NCBI GenBank assembly: GCA_016704445.1
Contig: JADJAE010000006.1
Location: forward strand, 124,001 to 188,000
Reading direction: 5' to 3'
DNA length: 64,000 nt
Origin: Deltaproteobacteria bacterium
GTDB taxonomy: Bacteria > Myxococcota_A > Polyangia > Polyangiales > Ga0077539
This document shows, piece after piece, positions 29,891-37,909 of this stretch (position 1 is its first letter; every line of letters begins with the position of its first letter). The notes under the pieces were generated by a model, which ran no database searches, was not told the DNA's origin, and saw nothing but the letters and a program-made list of their open reading frames with translations. The translations under genes and the position numbers were made by a program.

Positions 29891-30949
29891 TCACCCCAGC
29901 ACCCCGAGGCCCAGCCCCGCGCCCTCCGCGCGCCGCACCCACGGACCCTCCGCCTGCGGCACCTCCATCCCCGGCCAGGCGTCCAGGCCCGCGTGACGGT
30001 CGAGCCCGCAGGCCCACGCGCCCGGCACCGAGCGCGCCAGCTCGCAGGCCGCGGCCAGCGCCACCGGGCCATCCAGCAGGTGCGTCACCACCGCCCCGAG
30101 GCCCAGCCGTCCCGCCTCCAGCGCCGCCTCCCTCGCGGCCAGCCACCCCAGGGCCATCGGCTTCAGCACCGCCGCCGCGCAGCCCCTCCGGGCGTCCTCG
30201 TCCTCCAGGAAGCGCCGCCTCGCGATGGGGTCGATCAGCGCCTCGTCCGCCGCCCACGGCACCGCGCGCACCCCCAGCGAGAACACCTCCGCGCCCTCGC
30301 AGGGCTGCTCGACATACTGCACCCCGAGGCCATCGAGCGCGTCGAGCCGACGGCGCGCCTCGTCCAGGGTCCACGCCCCGTTGACGTCGAGCCGCCAGGT
30401 CACCCCGGGGAAGCGCGCCCGCAGGCCCTCCAGGGTCTTACGCTCCTCGGTAAAATCGATGGACCCTGCCTTCAGCTTGAGCACGCCGAAGCCCCTCGCC
30501 ACCGCGGCGGCGCAGCGCTCCCCGATGTCCTCGTCGACGAGCGCCCCGGGCTGCGCGTTGCACTCCAGTCGGGCCGGGTCGAAGCCCAGCAGCGCGGCGA
30601 CCGACACCCCACGGCGCTGCCCCCACAGGTCGAGCAGCGCGACCTCCACCGCGCAGCGCGCCGACGGCAGCGCGTCCAGCGCAGGAAACCTCCGCAGCGT
30701 CTCGGCCACGTCGTCGTCCTTCGCCTCGCCCAGCCGGGGGATCACGTCGACCAGCGCCTGCGTCACCGCGGCCAGCGTCTCCGTCGAGTGCCCCGGCAGC
30801 GGCGAGGCCTCTCCCCGGCCCGTGTGTCCCTCGTCGTCGACCAGGGTGAGCAGCAGCCCAGAGCGCTCCACCGAGGTCCGCCCCACGGCGCCCGATGGGC
30901 GGCCGAGCGCGCCGTGGTAGCGGCGCAGCGAGCGGGAGGTCAGCCGCAC
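29891..30949 (-). CDS. menC: o-Succinylbenzoate synthase
   Basis: A 352-residue enolase-superfamily enzyme that dehydrates SHCHC to o-succinylbenzoate in menaquinone synthesis. N-terminal capping domain with GRGEASPLPGHSTETL; catalytic KxK in GFGVLKLKAG, metal ligands in TWRLDVNGAW, VQYVEQP and PWAADEAL, and the second catalytic Lys in AAVLKPMALGW. These fit MenC rather than dipeptide epimerase because menE follows. Start GTG 30949 shares one base with the stop of the preceding gene (TAGTG). The other men genes are not in this window, so the pathway is only partly clustered. Confidence 0.9.
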   Translation of the reverse strand: MRLTSRSLRRYHGALGRPSGAVGRTSVERSGLLLTLVDDEGHTGRGEASPLPGHSTETLAAVTQALVDVIPRLGEAKDDDVAETLRRFPALDALPSARCAVEVALLDLWGQRRGVSVAALLGFDPARLECNAQPGALVDEDIGERCAAAVARGFGVLKLKAGSIDFTEERKTLEGLRARFPGVTWRLDVNGAWTLDEARRRLDALDGLGVQYVEQPCEGAEVFSLGVRAVPWAADEALIDPIARRRFLEDEDARRGCAAAVLKPMALGWLAAREAALEAGRLGLGAVVTHLLDGPVALAAACELARSVPGAWACGLDRHAGLDAWPGMEVPQAEGPWVRRAEGAGLGLGVLG

Positions 30950-32117
30950 TACTGCCCTGCTCCGCCGAGGGAGCGGCGCAGCTCCCCGGTGGGGACGAAG
31001 GGCGTCCCGTCGACGGTGAAGGCCGCGCTGTCGTCGCCTCGCAGCAGGATGACCGCGCGCTGCGTGACGTCCGCGGTGTCGAGCTCGCCTCCCACCGCGA
31101 GGGCCACGGTGCTGGTCCCGTCCGGGCGCGCCCAGCCGCCGACGCCGTGCAGCGTCGCGGGCGTGAGCGAGCGCGCCATGAACGACTGGAACCCGTTGGT
31201 GTGCATCGTCTGCCCGCCCACCCCGACGAGGAAGGCGTTGTCCGCGTCGGCGAACCAGACGCCGTTCCAGCCTCGGGCCTCGGTGCCGGGGCGGGGCTGC
31301 CAGCGGAAATCGCGGGTGCTGTCGGAGAGCGTGACGGTCTGGCCGCGGAGCACCACACCGGTGTTCTGACCGCCGACGGCCCAGCAGTCGTCGCCGTGGC
31401 AGCTCACGGTGAAGAGTCGGCTGTCCGCCCCGGTGAGGCCCGTCTCGATCATCGTCGCGACGCCGCCCGCAGCCGAAACGACACCCCCCGCTCGCCCACC
31501 ACCACCAGCTCGCCGTTGCTCCGCGAGGAGATCTTGTAGAGGTTCACGTCGCGCGCCTCGGGCGGAACCTCCACCCGCGAGAAGGTGCTCCCGTCGTAGC
31601 GCACCAGCACCCCCTTCGGGCCGGTGGGCAGCGCCGATCCGCCGACGAACCAGGTCTCGTTACCCACCTGGGTAAAGCCCCAGAAGGTGGGCTCTCCCTC
31701 GGGGAGGTTCAGCCCCGTCGGGACGACCTCGCACCCTTCGCCCTCGCGGTAGCGCACCACGCGGCCCCGCTCGCCCGCGGCCCAGGCGACGCCGTCGACC
31801 GGGGCGGTCCACCAGAGGACGGCGTCGGCGGTGCAGACGGTGAGGAAGTTGCCGGGGGGGCGGTAGACCAGGAGTCGACCCGCGGGGCGGCCTTCGAGGC
31901 GCGACGGGTCGACGCCCACGTAGCCGCCTGCGAGGTACGCGCGCCCGGTGCGGGCGTCGCCGTAGACCGAGAGGAGCGATCCGCCGGAGAGGCCGCTGAC
32001 CGCGACGCGGAAGAGGTCGGGGCTGGTGTCGGGAGGGTCGTCGGGGCCGCAGGCCAGCGAGAAGGCCGCGGTGGTGAGCGCGAAGGAGGTCGTGACGATC
32101 TTCTGCCAGGTCTTCAT
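30949..32117 (-). CDS. Propeller-like lipoprotein, probably split by a frameshift
   Basis: Two frames: 32117-31449 (222 residues) with signal peptide and lipobox (FALTTAAFSLAC), and 31452-30949 (167 residues) without a signal. Both consist of repeated blades such as GRAYLAGGYVG, NETWFVGGSALP, CWAVGGQNTGVVLRG and NAFLVGVGGQTM. Frame one ends RLRAASRR-stop exactly where frame two starts (ATGA overlap). Adding one G near 31455 would instead give an uninterrupted single protein reading RLRAGGVATMIETG. Because the second part lacks its own export signal and repeats the same blade pattern, one ~388-residue lipoprotein is more likely than two coupled genes. Function unknown; surface or periplasmic. 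It lies between the prsW-like gene and menC on the same strand. Confidence 0.65.
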
Positions 32118-32135
32118 TGGGGTGTGGTGGCGTTC

Positions 32136-33251
32136 TTAGCCCCGAGCGAGCTCGGCGCGGAGCTGGGCGATGCGCTCGCGCAGCGGGACGATGAAGTCGA
32201 AGCTGATGGTGCGCATCTGGCCCTTCATGGCGCGCGTGGCGTGCCACTTTGAGAGCGCGAGGCGGGCGGCGGTGGCGATGAGCTCGCCGCGGAGCTTGCC
32301 CTGAGGCCCGGAGCGGGCGCGAAACTGTCCGAAGGCGGATCCCACCAGGGCGTACTCGTCGCGGCTGAGGGTGCCGATGAGCACCTCGTCCTGGAGGTAC
32401 TCGCGGATGATCCGACCGCGGCGCAGCGCGAGGGCGAGCACCATCACCAGGAAGCCCACCACGAAGAGCAGCCACAGCGGCAGGAGGAAGAGCACCAGCG
32501 GGACCTCCAGGGCCGTGGAGAGGACGGCGGCGCCGTTCCAGATGGCGTGGAGGAGGACGGCGGCGGCGTAGCCGAGGAGGGGATAGAGCCAGCGGGCCCA
32601 CGGGCCGGTGCTCTCCCGGGAGAGCCCGAAGCCGATGCCCGTCATGGAGGTGAAGAGGGGGTGGGCCCACGGGGTGACCACGCCGCGGAGGATGAAGACG
32701 CTGGTGAGGTCGACGCTGGCGGAGCCGGTGCCCGCGCGGGCGTAGTAGACGACGTTCTCGACGGCGGCGAAGCCGAGCGCGGCGAAGGTGGCGTAGATGA
32801 TCCCGTCGATGACGCCGTCGAACTCGCGACGCCAGAAGTAGAACATCCCGAAGAGGATCAGGGCCTTGAAGAACTCCTCGACGATGGGGGCGCAGACCGC
32901 GGCGCCGATGGCCTCGCCCGCGACGGCGGACACCACGCTGTTGATGGGCGCGGAGAAGCCGCACGCGCCCAGGGCGCCCCAGGTGAAGGCGATGGCGAGG
33001 GCCCACGCGGGCTCCGGGTCGTACCGGTCGAGCAGGCGGGGCACGGTCATGTAGACGAGCACCGCGGGGAAGGCGAGCGCGGCGCCGTAGGCCATGGCGG
33101 TGTACGCGCCGATGGGGTCCCTGCCGAAGAGCGGAGGGATCAGGAAGACGGCGTGCAGGAGCAGGCCTCCGAGGACGGTCCCGAGGACGTAGAGCACGAG
33201 GCCGACCATGCGGCGGCCGCGCTCCGGATCGATGGCGGCGCTGGGTACCAT
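32136..33251 (-). CDS. PrsW-family intramembrane metalloprotease
   Basis: A 371-residue polytopic membrane protein of the PrsW/glutamic-type CAAX-like protease superfamily. The conserved motifs are AAVCAPIVEEFFKALILFG (EExxK), GFAAVENVVYYA (FxxxEN), AHPLFTSMTGIGFG (first His) and LLHAIWNGAAVL (HxxWN). PrsW in Bacillus starts cleavage of an anti-sigma factor; here the substrate is unknown. After about eight helices there is a soluble C-terminal tail of ~110 residues (EYLQDEVLIGTLSRDEYALV) that resembles tails seen in actinobacterial and myxobacterial PrsW proteins. It is the first gene of the minus-strand run that ends at 27195, and is divergent from the lipoprotein at 33385. Confidence 0.88.
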   Translation of the reverse strand: MVPSAAIDPERGRRMVGLVLYVLGTVLGGLLLHAVFLIPPLFGRDPIGAYTAMAYGAALAFPAVLVYMTVPRLLDRYDPEPAWALAIAFTWGALGACGFSAPINSVVSAVAGEAIGAAVCAPIVEEFFKALILFGMFYFWRREFDGVIDGIIYATFAALGFAAVENVVYYARAGTGSASVDLTSVFILRGVVTPWAHPLFTSMTGIGFGLSRESTGPWARWLYPLLGYAAAVLLHAIWNGAAVLSTALEVPLVLFLLPLWLLFVVGFLVMVLALALRRGRIIREYLQDEVLIGTLSRDEYALVGSAFGQFRARSGPQGKLRGELIATAARLALSKWHATRAMKGQMRTISFDFIVPLRERIAQLRAELARG

Positions 33252-33384
33252 TCGGGGGCCGACGATACCTCAAGCCGACCGGGCGACCCCGACCGCCCTG
33301 CGGGGGGCACTGCGGACCTTCGTGCTGCGGGAGCGCGCATCCCCCCGTAGCATCCGACGCCAAGCTGGATTAGAGACGCACCCG

Positions 33385-34082
33385 ATGGCGAGAACTCTCA
33401 TGGCGCCGATGCTGCTGGCACTGGGTCTGGGAGCGTGCGCGCTCGAGAACCCGGAGGTGCGCGTAGGCCCGGGTTCGACCCTGGACGCCGCCATCGACCT
33501 GGGCGTCACCCCGGACGTGGGAGCGCCGCGCGACCAGCCGATCCCGCCGATGGACCTCGGCTCCGATGCGGGCGCGATCGACACCGGTGTCGTGGACACG
33601 GGGGCGATCGACACGGGCGTCGTCGACACGGGTGTGATCGACACCGGCCCTCTCGATACGGGTCCGTTGGACACCGGCCTCTCGACACCGGCCCTGTGGA
33701 CACCGGCCCTGTGGACACCGGCCCTCTCGATACGGGCCCTCGCGATACGGGCCCTGTGGACACCGGCCCTCTCGACACCGGCCCTCTCGACACCGGCCCC
33801 ATCGACACCGGCCCTGCGGATACCGGAGTGGTCGATGCGGGCTCCCAGGATGTAGTCGTCCCCAGGGACGTCGGGGGCACGGACGTCCCGGTGACCCCGA
33901 TCTGCGGAGCCGAGAACCAGGGGTGCTGCACGGGCCCGATGCGGTGCCTGGAGCGCCTGAGCTGTCAGTTCCAGCTTCCCCCTCCCAGCCGCTGTCTTCC
34001 TTGCGGGGCGTTCTTCCAGCCCTGCTGCGGGGGAGCCTGCCGCGAGGGCATCTGCCGGATCGGCTTCTGCTCCCTGCTCTGA
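33385..34082 (+). CDS. Lipoprotein with DTGP stalk repeats and small Cys domain, one frameshift
   Basis: ATG 33385 starts a signal peptide with lipobox LALGLGAC. A stalk of 5-residue units (IDTGV, LDTGP, VDTGP) follows. Near 33679 the frame breaks inside the repeats: adding one C to GGCCTCTC (all neighbours read GGCCCTCTC) restores the repeat and leads to the C-terminal domain in the other frame, ending at 34082. That domain is Cys-rich (ICGAENQGCCTGPMRC, CLPCGAFFQPCCGGACREGI) and may be a small disulphide knot. Product about 232 residues. Loss of one base in a repetitive GC stretch is the likely cause. Function unknown. Confidence 0.7.
33577..33836. repeat. 15-base coding tandem repeats (DTGP stalk)
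   Basis: Around 17 units of the type GACACCGGCCCTCTC with C/T and G/C variation, encoding DTGPL, DTGPV, DTGVV. Contains the frameshift at about 33679. Confidence 0.85.
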
Positions 34083-34123
34083 TTCTTCCTGGGGCCTGCA
34101 GGTCGTCGCCCCTCTCAATCTCC

Positions 34124-35065
34124 TTGAGCCCACGCCTGTCGATCCCCGCCGCACTCCTCGCGCTGCTCGCCGCGTGCTCCGACCCCTCCCACGCTCCGGG
34201 CATCCCGACGGACGTCGGTCCGGTGGCCCTCTCCGACGCCGCGCTGGACGTCGGCCCGCTGCTGGCCTGCCCTGGCGCCACGCTCGCGCCCGGCCTCTCC
34301 TGCGAGGTGCTCGGCGGCCCGCTGGCCGCCCCTCGGGACGTCTGCGTCACCCGCGACGGAGCCATCTACGTCACCGAGATGGGCGACAACGCCATCGTCC
34401 GCCTCGACGGCGATCGCTTCGTCGCGGTCGCCACCGGGCTGATGGCCCCCATCGGGCTTCGCGAGGCCGCCGACGGATCGCTGCTCGTGGGCGAGGAGGC
34501 CGCCCGCTCGGTCTCTCTCGTCGACCGCTCCACCGGCGTCCGCACGCTGCTCGCGGGCGACCTGGGCGCCGTCACCTACCTCGCGCTCGACGCCTCGGGC
34601 GCCGTCTACGCGTCCTCCTTCGACAACGTCGGCCCCTTCGGAACCGGGCGCGTCACCCGCATCGATCCGGTGACCCGCGAGGCGACCCGCTACGCCACCG
34701 GGCTCAACGTCCCTGAGGGGCTCTTCGTCGACGCCTCCGGGGCCCTCTTCGTGGCCGAGTGGCAGAGCCCCTCGTCGGTGCGCCGCTTCCCCCCGGGCGG
34801 CGGCACCGTCGGAACCTCCACCGTCGTCACCACCGACCTCAGCAACGTCTACGGGCTGCTGCCCGACGGGGCAGGCGGCTTCTTCGTCGGCGACCACGCG
34901 GGGCGGGTGCTGCGCCAGCGGGCCGACGCGACGAGCGAGGTGGTGATCGACCACATCGGCCGCCCGGGCGGCATGGCGAGGACGGCCGACGGCGCGCTGC
35001 TCATCGCGGAGTTCGTGGACTTCGGGGCGAGGGGGCGGCTCCTCCGGGTGACGGGGCTGCGATGA
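34124..35065 (+). CDS. SMP-30/NHL-type beta-propeller lipoprotein
   Basis: TTG 34124 gives a signal peptide with lipobox ALLALLAAC and a 313-residue product. The body is a six-bladed propeller of the SMP-30/gluconolactonase/NHL kind: blades such as DVCVTRDGAIYVTEMGDNAI, GLREAADGSLLVGEEAARSV, YLALDASGAVYASSFDNVG, GLFVDASGALFVAEWQ, GLLPDGAGGFFVGDHAG and GGMARTADGALLIAEFVD. Each has the GxxxDxxGxxYV pattern of the superfamily. No catalytic assignment can be made. Its stop overlaps the start of the di-haem peroxidase gene by 4 bases (ATGA), so the two are produced together and probably act in the same compartment. Confidence 0.82.
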   Translation: MSPRLSIPAALLALLAACSDPSHAPGIPTDVGPVALSDAALDVGPLLACPGATLAPGLSCEVLGGPLAAPRDVCVTRDGAIYVTEMGDNAIVRLDGDRFVAVATGLMAPIGLREAADGSLLVGEEAARSVSLVDRSTGVRTLLAGDLGAVTYLALDASGAVYASSFDNVGPFGTGRVTRIDPVTREATRYATGLNVPEGLFVDASGALFVAEWQSPSSVRRFPPGGGTVGTSTVVTTDLSNVYGLLPDGAGGFFVGDHAGRVLRQRADATSEVVIDHIGRPGGMARTADGALLIAEFVDFGARGRLLRVTGLR

Positions 35066-36246
35066 CCCGCGGACCGTGGCTCGCGCTGGCGGCGGCGTGC
35101 GCGATGGCGGCCTGTCAACGCGCGCCCGTGTCGCCGCCGCGCCCGAGGGACGCCGCGCCCGATCGCCCGCTGGCGAGGTTCTACGAGGCCGACGCGGGGG
35201 CGGCGATGTTCACCGAGCGCGAGTGGCGGCGCATCCGTCGGATGTCCCCGGTGCCGCCGCTGGAGCCCGATCCGACCAACCGCGTGGCCGACCGCCCCGA
35301 GGCCGCGCGCGTGGGCTACGCCCTCTTCCACGATGCCTCGCTCTCCATCGACGGGACCGTCGCCTGCGTCCGCTGCCACGACCCCGCGAGGGCCTTCAGC
35401 GACGGGCTCGCCCGGGCCGAGGCGCGCGGCCTCCGGGGTCGCCGCAACACCCCGTCGCTCTGGTGGGCGGCGACGCACCGCTGGCAGCTCTGGGACGGCG
35501 CGGCCGACTCGCTCTGGGCGCAGCCCGTGATGGCCTGGGAGCACCCGAGAGAGCACGGCCTCTCCAGGGACGAGCTCGCCCGACGGCTGATCGCTCGCCA
35601 CGGCGAGGCGCTGCGGGCGATCTTCGGCGAGCCCACGGGCGACCCGCTGTCGGTGATCGCCCAGGCGGGCAAGTGCCTCGCGGCCTATGTGCGCACCCTC
35701 GTCCCGAGGGCTCCTGCGCCCTTCGACCGCTGGGTCGCGGGCGACGCCTCGGCGATGGGAGCGCCCGCCGTGAGGGGGTTGCAGCTCTTCCTCCGGGTGG
35801 GCTGCATCCGTTGCCACAGCGGCGCGACCTTCTCCGATGGGGACTTCCACGCGGTGCGCTTCCCGGATGACCCCGAGGCGGGCCCCGACCACGGACGGCG
35901 GGAGGGAGCGGAGCGGGCGAGGCTCCACCCGCTGCGGGCGCAGAGCGCGTACAGCGATGACCGGGAGACGATGTTTCCGCCGAACCCGACGTCGCCCGAG
36001 GACGAGGGGCGCTTCCTCACGCCGTCGCTCCGCGGCGTGGCGCTCACGGCGCCCTACGGGCACGCCGGGACGCTGCCCACCCTCGAGGCGGTGATCGACC
36101 TCTACGCCGCGGGAGGGGCTCCTTCGGGTGATCCCAACGCGCGTGGAGAGCGCGACGTCTTCGCCGAGCCCTTCTCGCTGCGAGGCAGCGACCGCGCCGA
36201 CCTGGTGGCCTTCCTCCGCGCGCTCACTCCCGACGCCGCGCGGTGA
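35062..36246 (+). CDS. Di-haem cytochrome c peroxidase (CcpA/MauG family) lipoprotein
   Basis: A 394-residue protein with signal peptide and lipobox (LALAAACAMAAC). Two haem c attachment sites are clear: CVRCH (with ALFHDASLSIDGTVACVRCH before it) and CIRCH (LFLRVGCIRCHSGATF). The segment SDGLARAEARGLRGRRNTPS and the C-terminal TPSLRGVALTAPYGHAGTLP, whose Tyr/Met region lies near the second haem in this family, are typical of bacterial di-haem peroxidases and MauG relatives. It should reduce hydrogen peroxide or oxidise a protein substrate in the periplasm. Translationally coupled to the propeller lipoprotein upstream. Converges with the SemiSWEET gene, with stops overlapping by about 20 bases. 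Confidence 0.9.
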   Translation: MTRGPWLALAAACAMAACQRAPVSPPRPRDAAPDRPLARFYEADAGAAMFTEREWRRIRRMSPVPPLEPDPTNRVADRPEAARVGYALFHDASLSIDGTVACVRCHDPARAFSDGLARAEARGLRGRRNTPSLWWAATHRWQLWDGAADSLWAQPVMAWEHPREHGLSRDELARRLIARHGEALRAIFGEPTGDPLSVIAQAGKCLAAYVRTLVPRAPAPFDRWVAGDASAMGAPAVRGLQLFLRVGCIRCHSGATFSDGDFHAVRFPDDPEAGPDHGRREGAERARLHPLRAQSAYSDDRETMFPPNPTSPEDEGRFLTPSLRGVALTAPYGHAGTLPTLEAVIDLYAAGGAPSGDPNARGERDVFAEPFSLRGSDRADLVAFLRALTPDAAR

Positions 36247-36520
36247 GCGATCGGCGACGCTCGTCCTCGCCGTAGCGGATCTTCATCGAGAGGATGGCGA
36301 GCGCCAGCACCAGGGTGACGAGGTTGGCGCCCACGATCGGCCACGCGCGGAGCAACAGCCCGTAGACGAGCCAGAGCGCGATGCCGACGGTGAACGCGCC
36401 GTACATCCCCAGCGAGATGCCGGTGACGTTGCGGGTCCTGTAGATGAGCAGCGCCTGCGGGACGAAGCTGGCCGTGGTGAGGGTCGCGGCGACGTAGCCG
36501 ATGAGTTCGATGCCTGTCAT
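36224..36520 (-). CDS. SemiSWEET-type sugar transporter
   Basis: A 98-residue, three-helix protein of the MtN3/PQ-loop family, which dimerises to move sugars down their gradient. The PQ-loop motif is in TTASFVPQALLIYRTRNVTG, followed by ISLGMYGAFTVGIALWLVYG and the third helix IVGANLVTLVLALAILSMKI with the conserved Asn. ATG 36520 gives the standard length; longer in-frame starts upstream overlap low-quality sequence. It is the last gene of the dapA-dapB run, though 25 bases from the previous gene. Its stop lies inside the 3' end of the peroxidase gene on the other strand. Confidence 0.88.
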   Translation of the reverse strand: MTGIELIGYVAATLTTASFVPQALLIYRTRNVTGISLGMYGAFTVGIALWLVYGLLLRAWPIVGANLVTLVLALAILSMKIRYGEDERRRSLTARRRE

Positions 36521-36545
36521 TGGGGAGAGCCTGGCAATGGCCCCG

Positions 36546-37088
36546 CTAGAGCCGCGAGCGCAGCGTCCACGCCAGGTGGACATACGCCACCAGGTAACCC
36601 AGTCCCGCGACCGCCACGGTGCCCAGCACCCGCGATCCCACCAGCGGGGACAGCCCGAAGCCGCCGCGGTACTGCACCGTCGAGCCCACGAGGCCCACCC
36701 GGTGGTGCAGCACCACGCAGCCCAGGAGCCCGATGCCCAGCAGCCCCAGCGCCACCGCGTTCGGCAGCCGCGGCTGGTGCGCGCGTATCCACCACGCCCC
36801 CGCGGCGAAGCCCCCCAGCGCGAGGCCCGCGCAGGTGAGCGCCGCCACCAGCAGCGCCGCCGACGGAACCTTCGCCCCTTCGGCCGCGTAGCTCAGCGCC
36901 CAGTCGGTGTGCCTCGCCAGCACCCAGAAGGTCACCGGCACCGCCACCACCACCTCGTGCGTCGCCAGCGCCACGAAGCTGCGGAGCTGCGTCACGCCCC
37001 GCGGCGACGACCGCAGCTCCCTCGCGCCCAGCACCGCGGCCAGCAGGCCCAGCGCGACGCTCCAGCACATCCACGCGAGCAGCGGCAT
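36546..37088 (-). CDS. Multi-pass membrane protein of unknown function
   Basis: A 180-residue hydrophobic protein with about five helices (MCWSVALGLLAAVLGA, VALATHEVVVAVPVTFWVLA, ALLVAALTCAGLALGGFAAG, AVALGLLGIGLLGCVVLHHR, VLGTVAVAGLGYLVAYVHLA). His residues at ATHEVVV, VLHHRVG and YVHLAW could bind a metal or haem, and the pattern vaguely recalls DUF420 or cytochrome-b-like families, but no family was recognised. It starts 10 bases after dapB and is probably co-transcribed. Confidence 0.75.
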   Translation of the reverse strand: MPLLAWMCWSVALGLLAAVLGARELRSSPRGVTQLRSFVALATHEVVVAVPVTFWVLARHTDWALSYAAEGAKVPSAALLVAALTCAGLALGGFAAGAWWIRAHQPRLPNAVALGLLGIGLLGCVVLHHRVGLVGSTVQYRGGFGLSPLVGSRVLGTVAVAGLGYLVAYVHLAWTLRSRL

Positions 37089-37098
37089 CGCCCGCCCG

Positions 37099-37899
37099 TC
37101 AGCCCGCGATGCCGAGCACGTCGCCGATGGTGTAGCGCCCCGGCGCTCGGCCCTTCAGCCACCGCGCCGCCCGCAGCGCGCCCGCGGCGAACACCGCCCG
37201 GCTCGTCGCCTTGTGCGTGAGCTCGATGCGCTCCCCGGCGCCCGCGAGCAGCACCGTGTGGTCGCCCACCACGTCGCCGCCGCGAACCGCGTGCATCCCC
37301 ACCTCGCTCAAGGTCCGCTGCGCCGAGGCGCCGTGGCGGCCGTGCTTCAGGTCGTCGTGGGTCAGGTCTCGCGACCTCATCACCACGTCCGCGAGCCGCA
37401 GCGCCGTGCCCGAGGGGGCGTCCCTCTTGGCGCGGTGGTGCGTCTCGATGATCTCCACGTCCCAGTCGCTGCCCAGCAGCCGCAGGGTCTCGGCGAGCGC
37501 GTGCGCCAGCACCTGCACCCCGAGCGACATGTTGGGCGCCGCCAGCAGCGGGATCTTCTTCGCCGCCTCGCGCAGCGCCTCCTCGGCCTCCGCGCTCAGC
37601 CCGGTGGTGCCGACCACGCAGGCCACGCCCGCCGCCGCCGCCGCGCGCACCACGTCGGGCGTCGCGCTCGCGCTGCTGAAGTCGATCACCACGTCGGCGC
37701 CCTGGAGCGCCACCACCGGGTCGCTCACGATGCGCACGCCCCACGGTCGGCCCACCAGCGCGCCCGCGTCGGCGCCGAGCTCCGGCGAGCCCGCGTGCTC
37801 GAGCGCGCCCACCAGCTTCGTGTTCTCCGAGGCCGCCACCTGCTCCAGCAGCAGCCGGCCCATTCGCCCGGAGGCGCCCGCGATCGCGACGGTCAGCAT
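37099..37899 (-). CDS. dapB: 4-Hydroxy-tetrahydrodipicolinate reductase
   Basis: DapB, 266 residues, reduces HTPA to tetrahydrodipicolinate with NAD(P)H in lysine and diaminopimelate synthesis. Rossmann motif VAIAGASGRMGRLLL at the start, VIDFSSASATPDVV, CVVGTTGLS, the substrate loop APNMSLGVQVL, and the catalytic EIIETHHRAKRDAPSGTALR containing His-His and Lys. Length and motif spacing are normal. It follows dapA after 10 bases. Supplies meso-DAP for peptidoglycan. Confidence 0.97.
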   Translation of the reverse strand: MLTVAIAGASGRMGRLLLEQVAASENTKLVGALEHAGSPELGADAGALVGRPWGVRIVSDPVVALQGADVVIDFSSASATPDVVRAAAAAGVACVVGTTGLSAEAEEALREAAKKIPLLAAPNMSLGVQVLAHALAETLRLLGSDWDVEIIETHHRAKRDAPSGTALRLADVVMRSRDLTHDDLKHGRHGASAQRTLSEVGMHAVRGGDVVGDHTVLLAGAGERIELTHKATSRAVFAAGALRAARWLKGRAPGRYTIGDVLGIAG

Positions 37900-37909
37900 G
37901 GCCGTCGCC

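Noticed and set aside
29818..30384. Plus-strand frame starting MNILGRISPEGRGDG, similar to the first residues of menE
   Set aside because: The similarity comes from the inverted repeat arm; the rest is Pro/Arg-rich antisense of menC.
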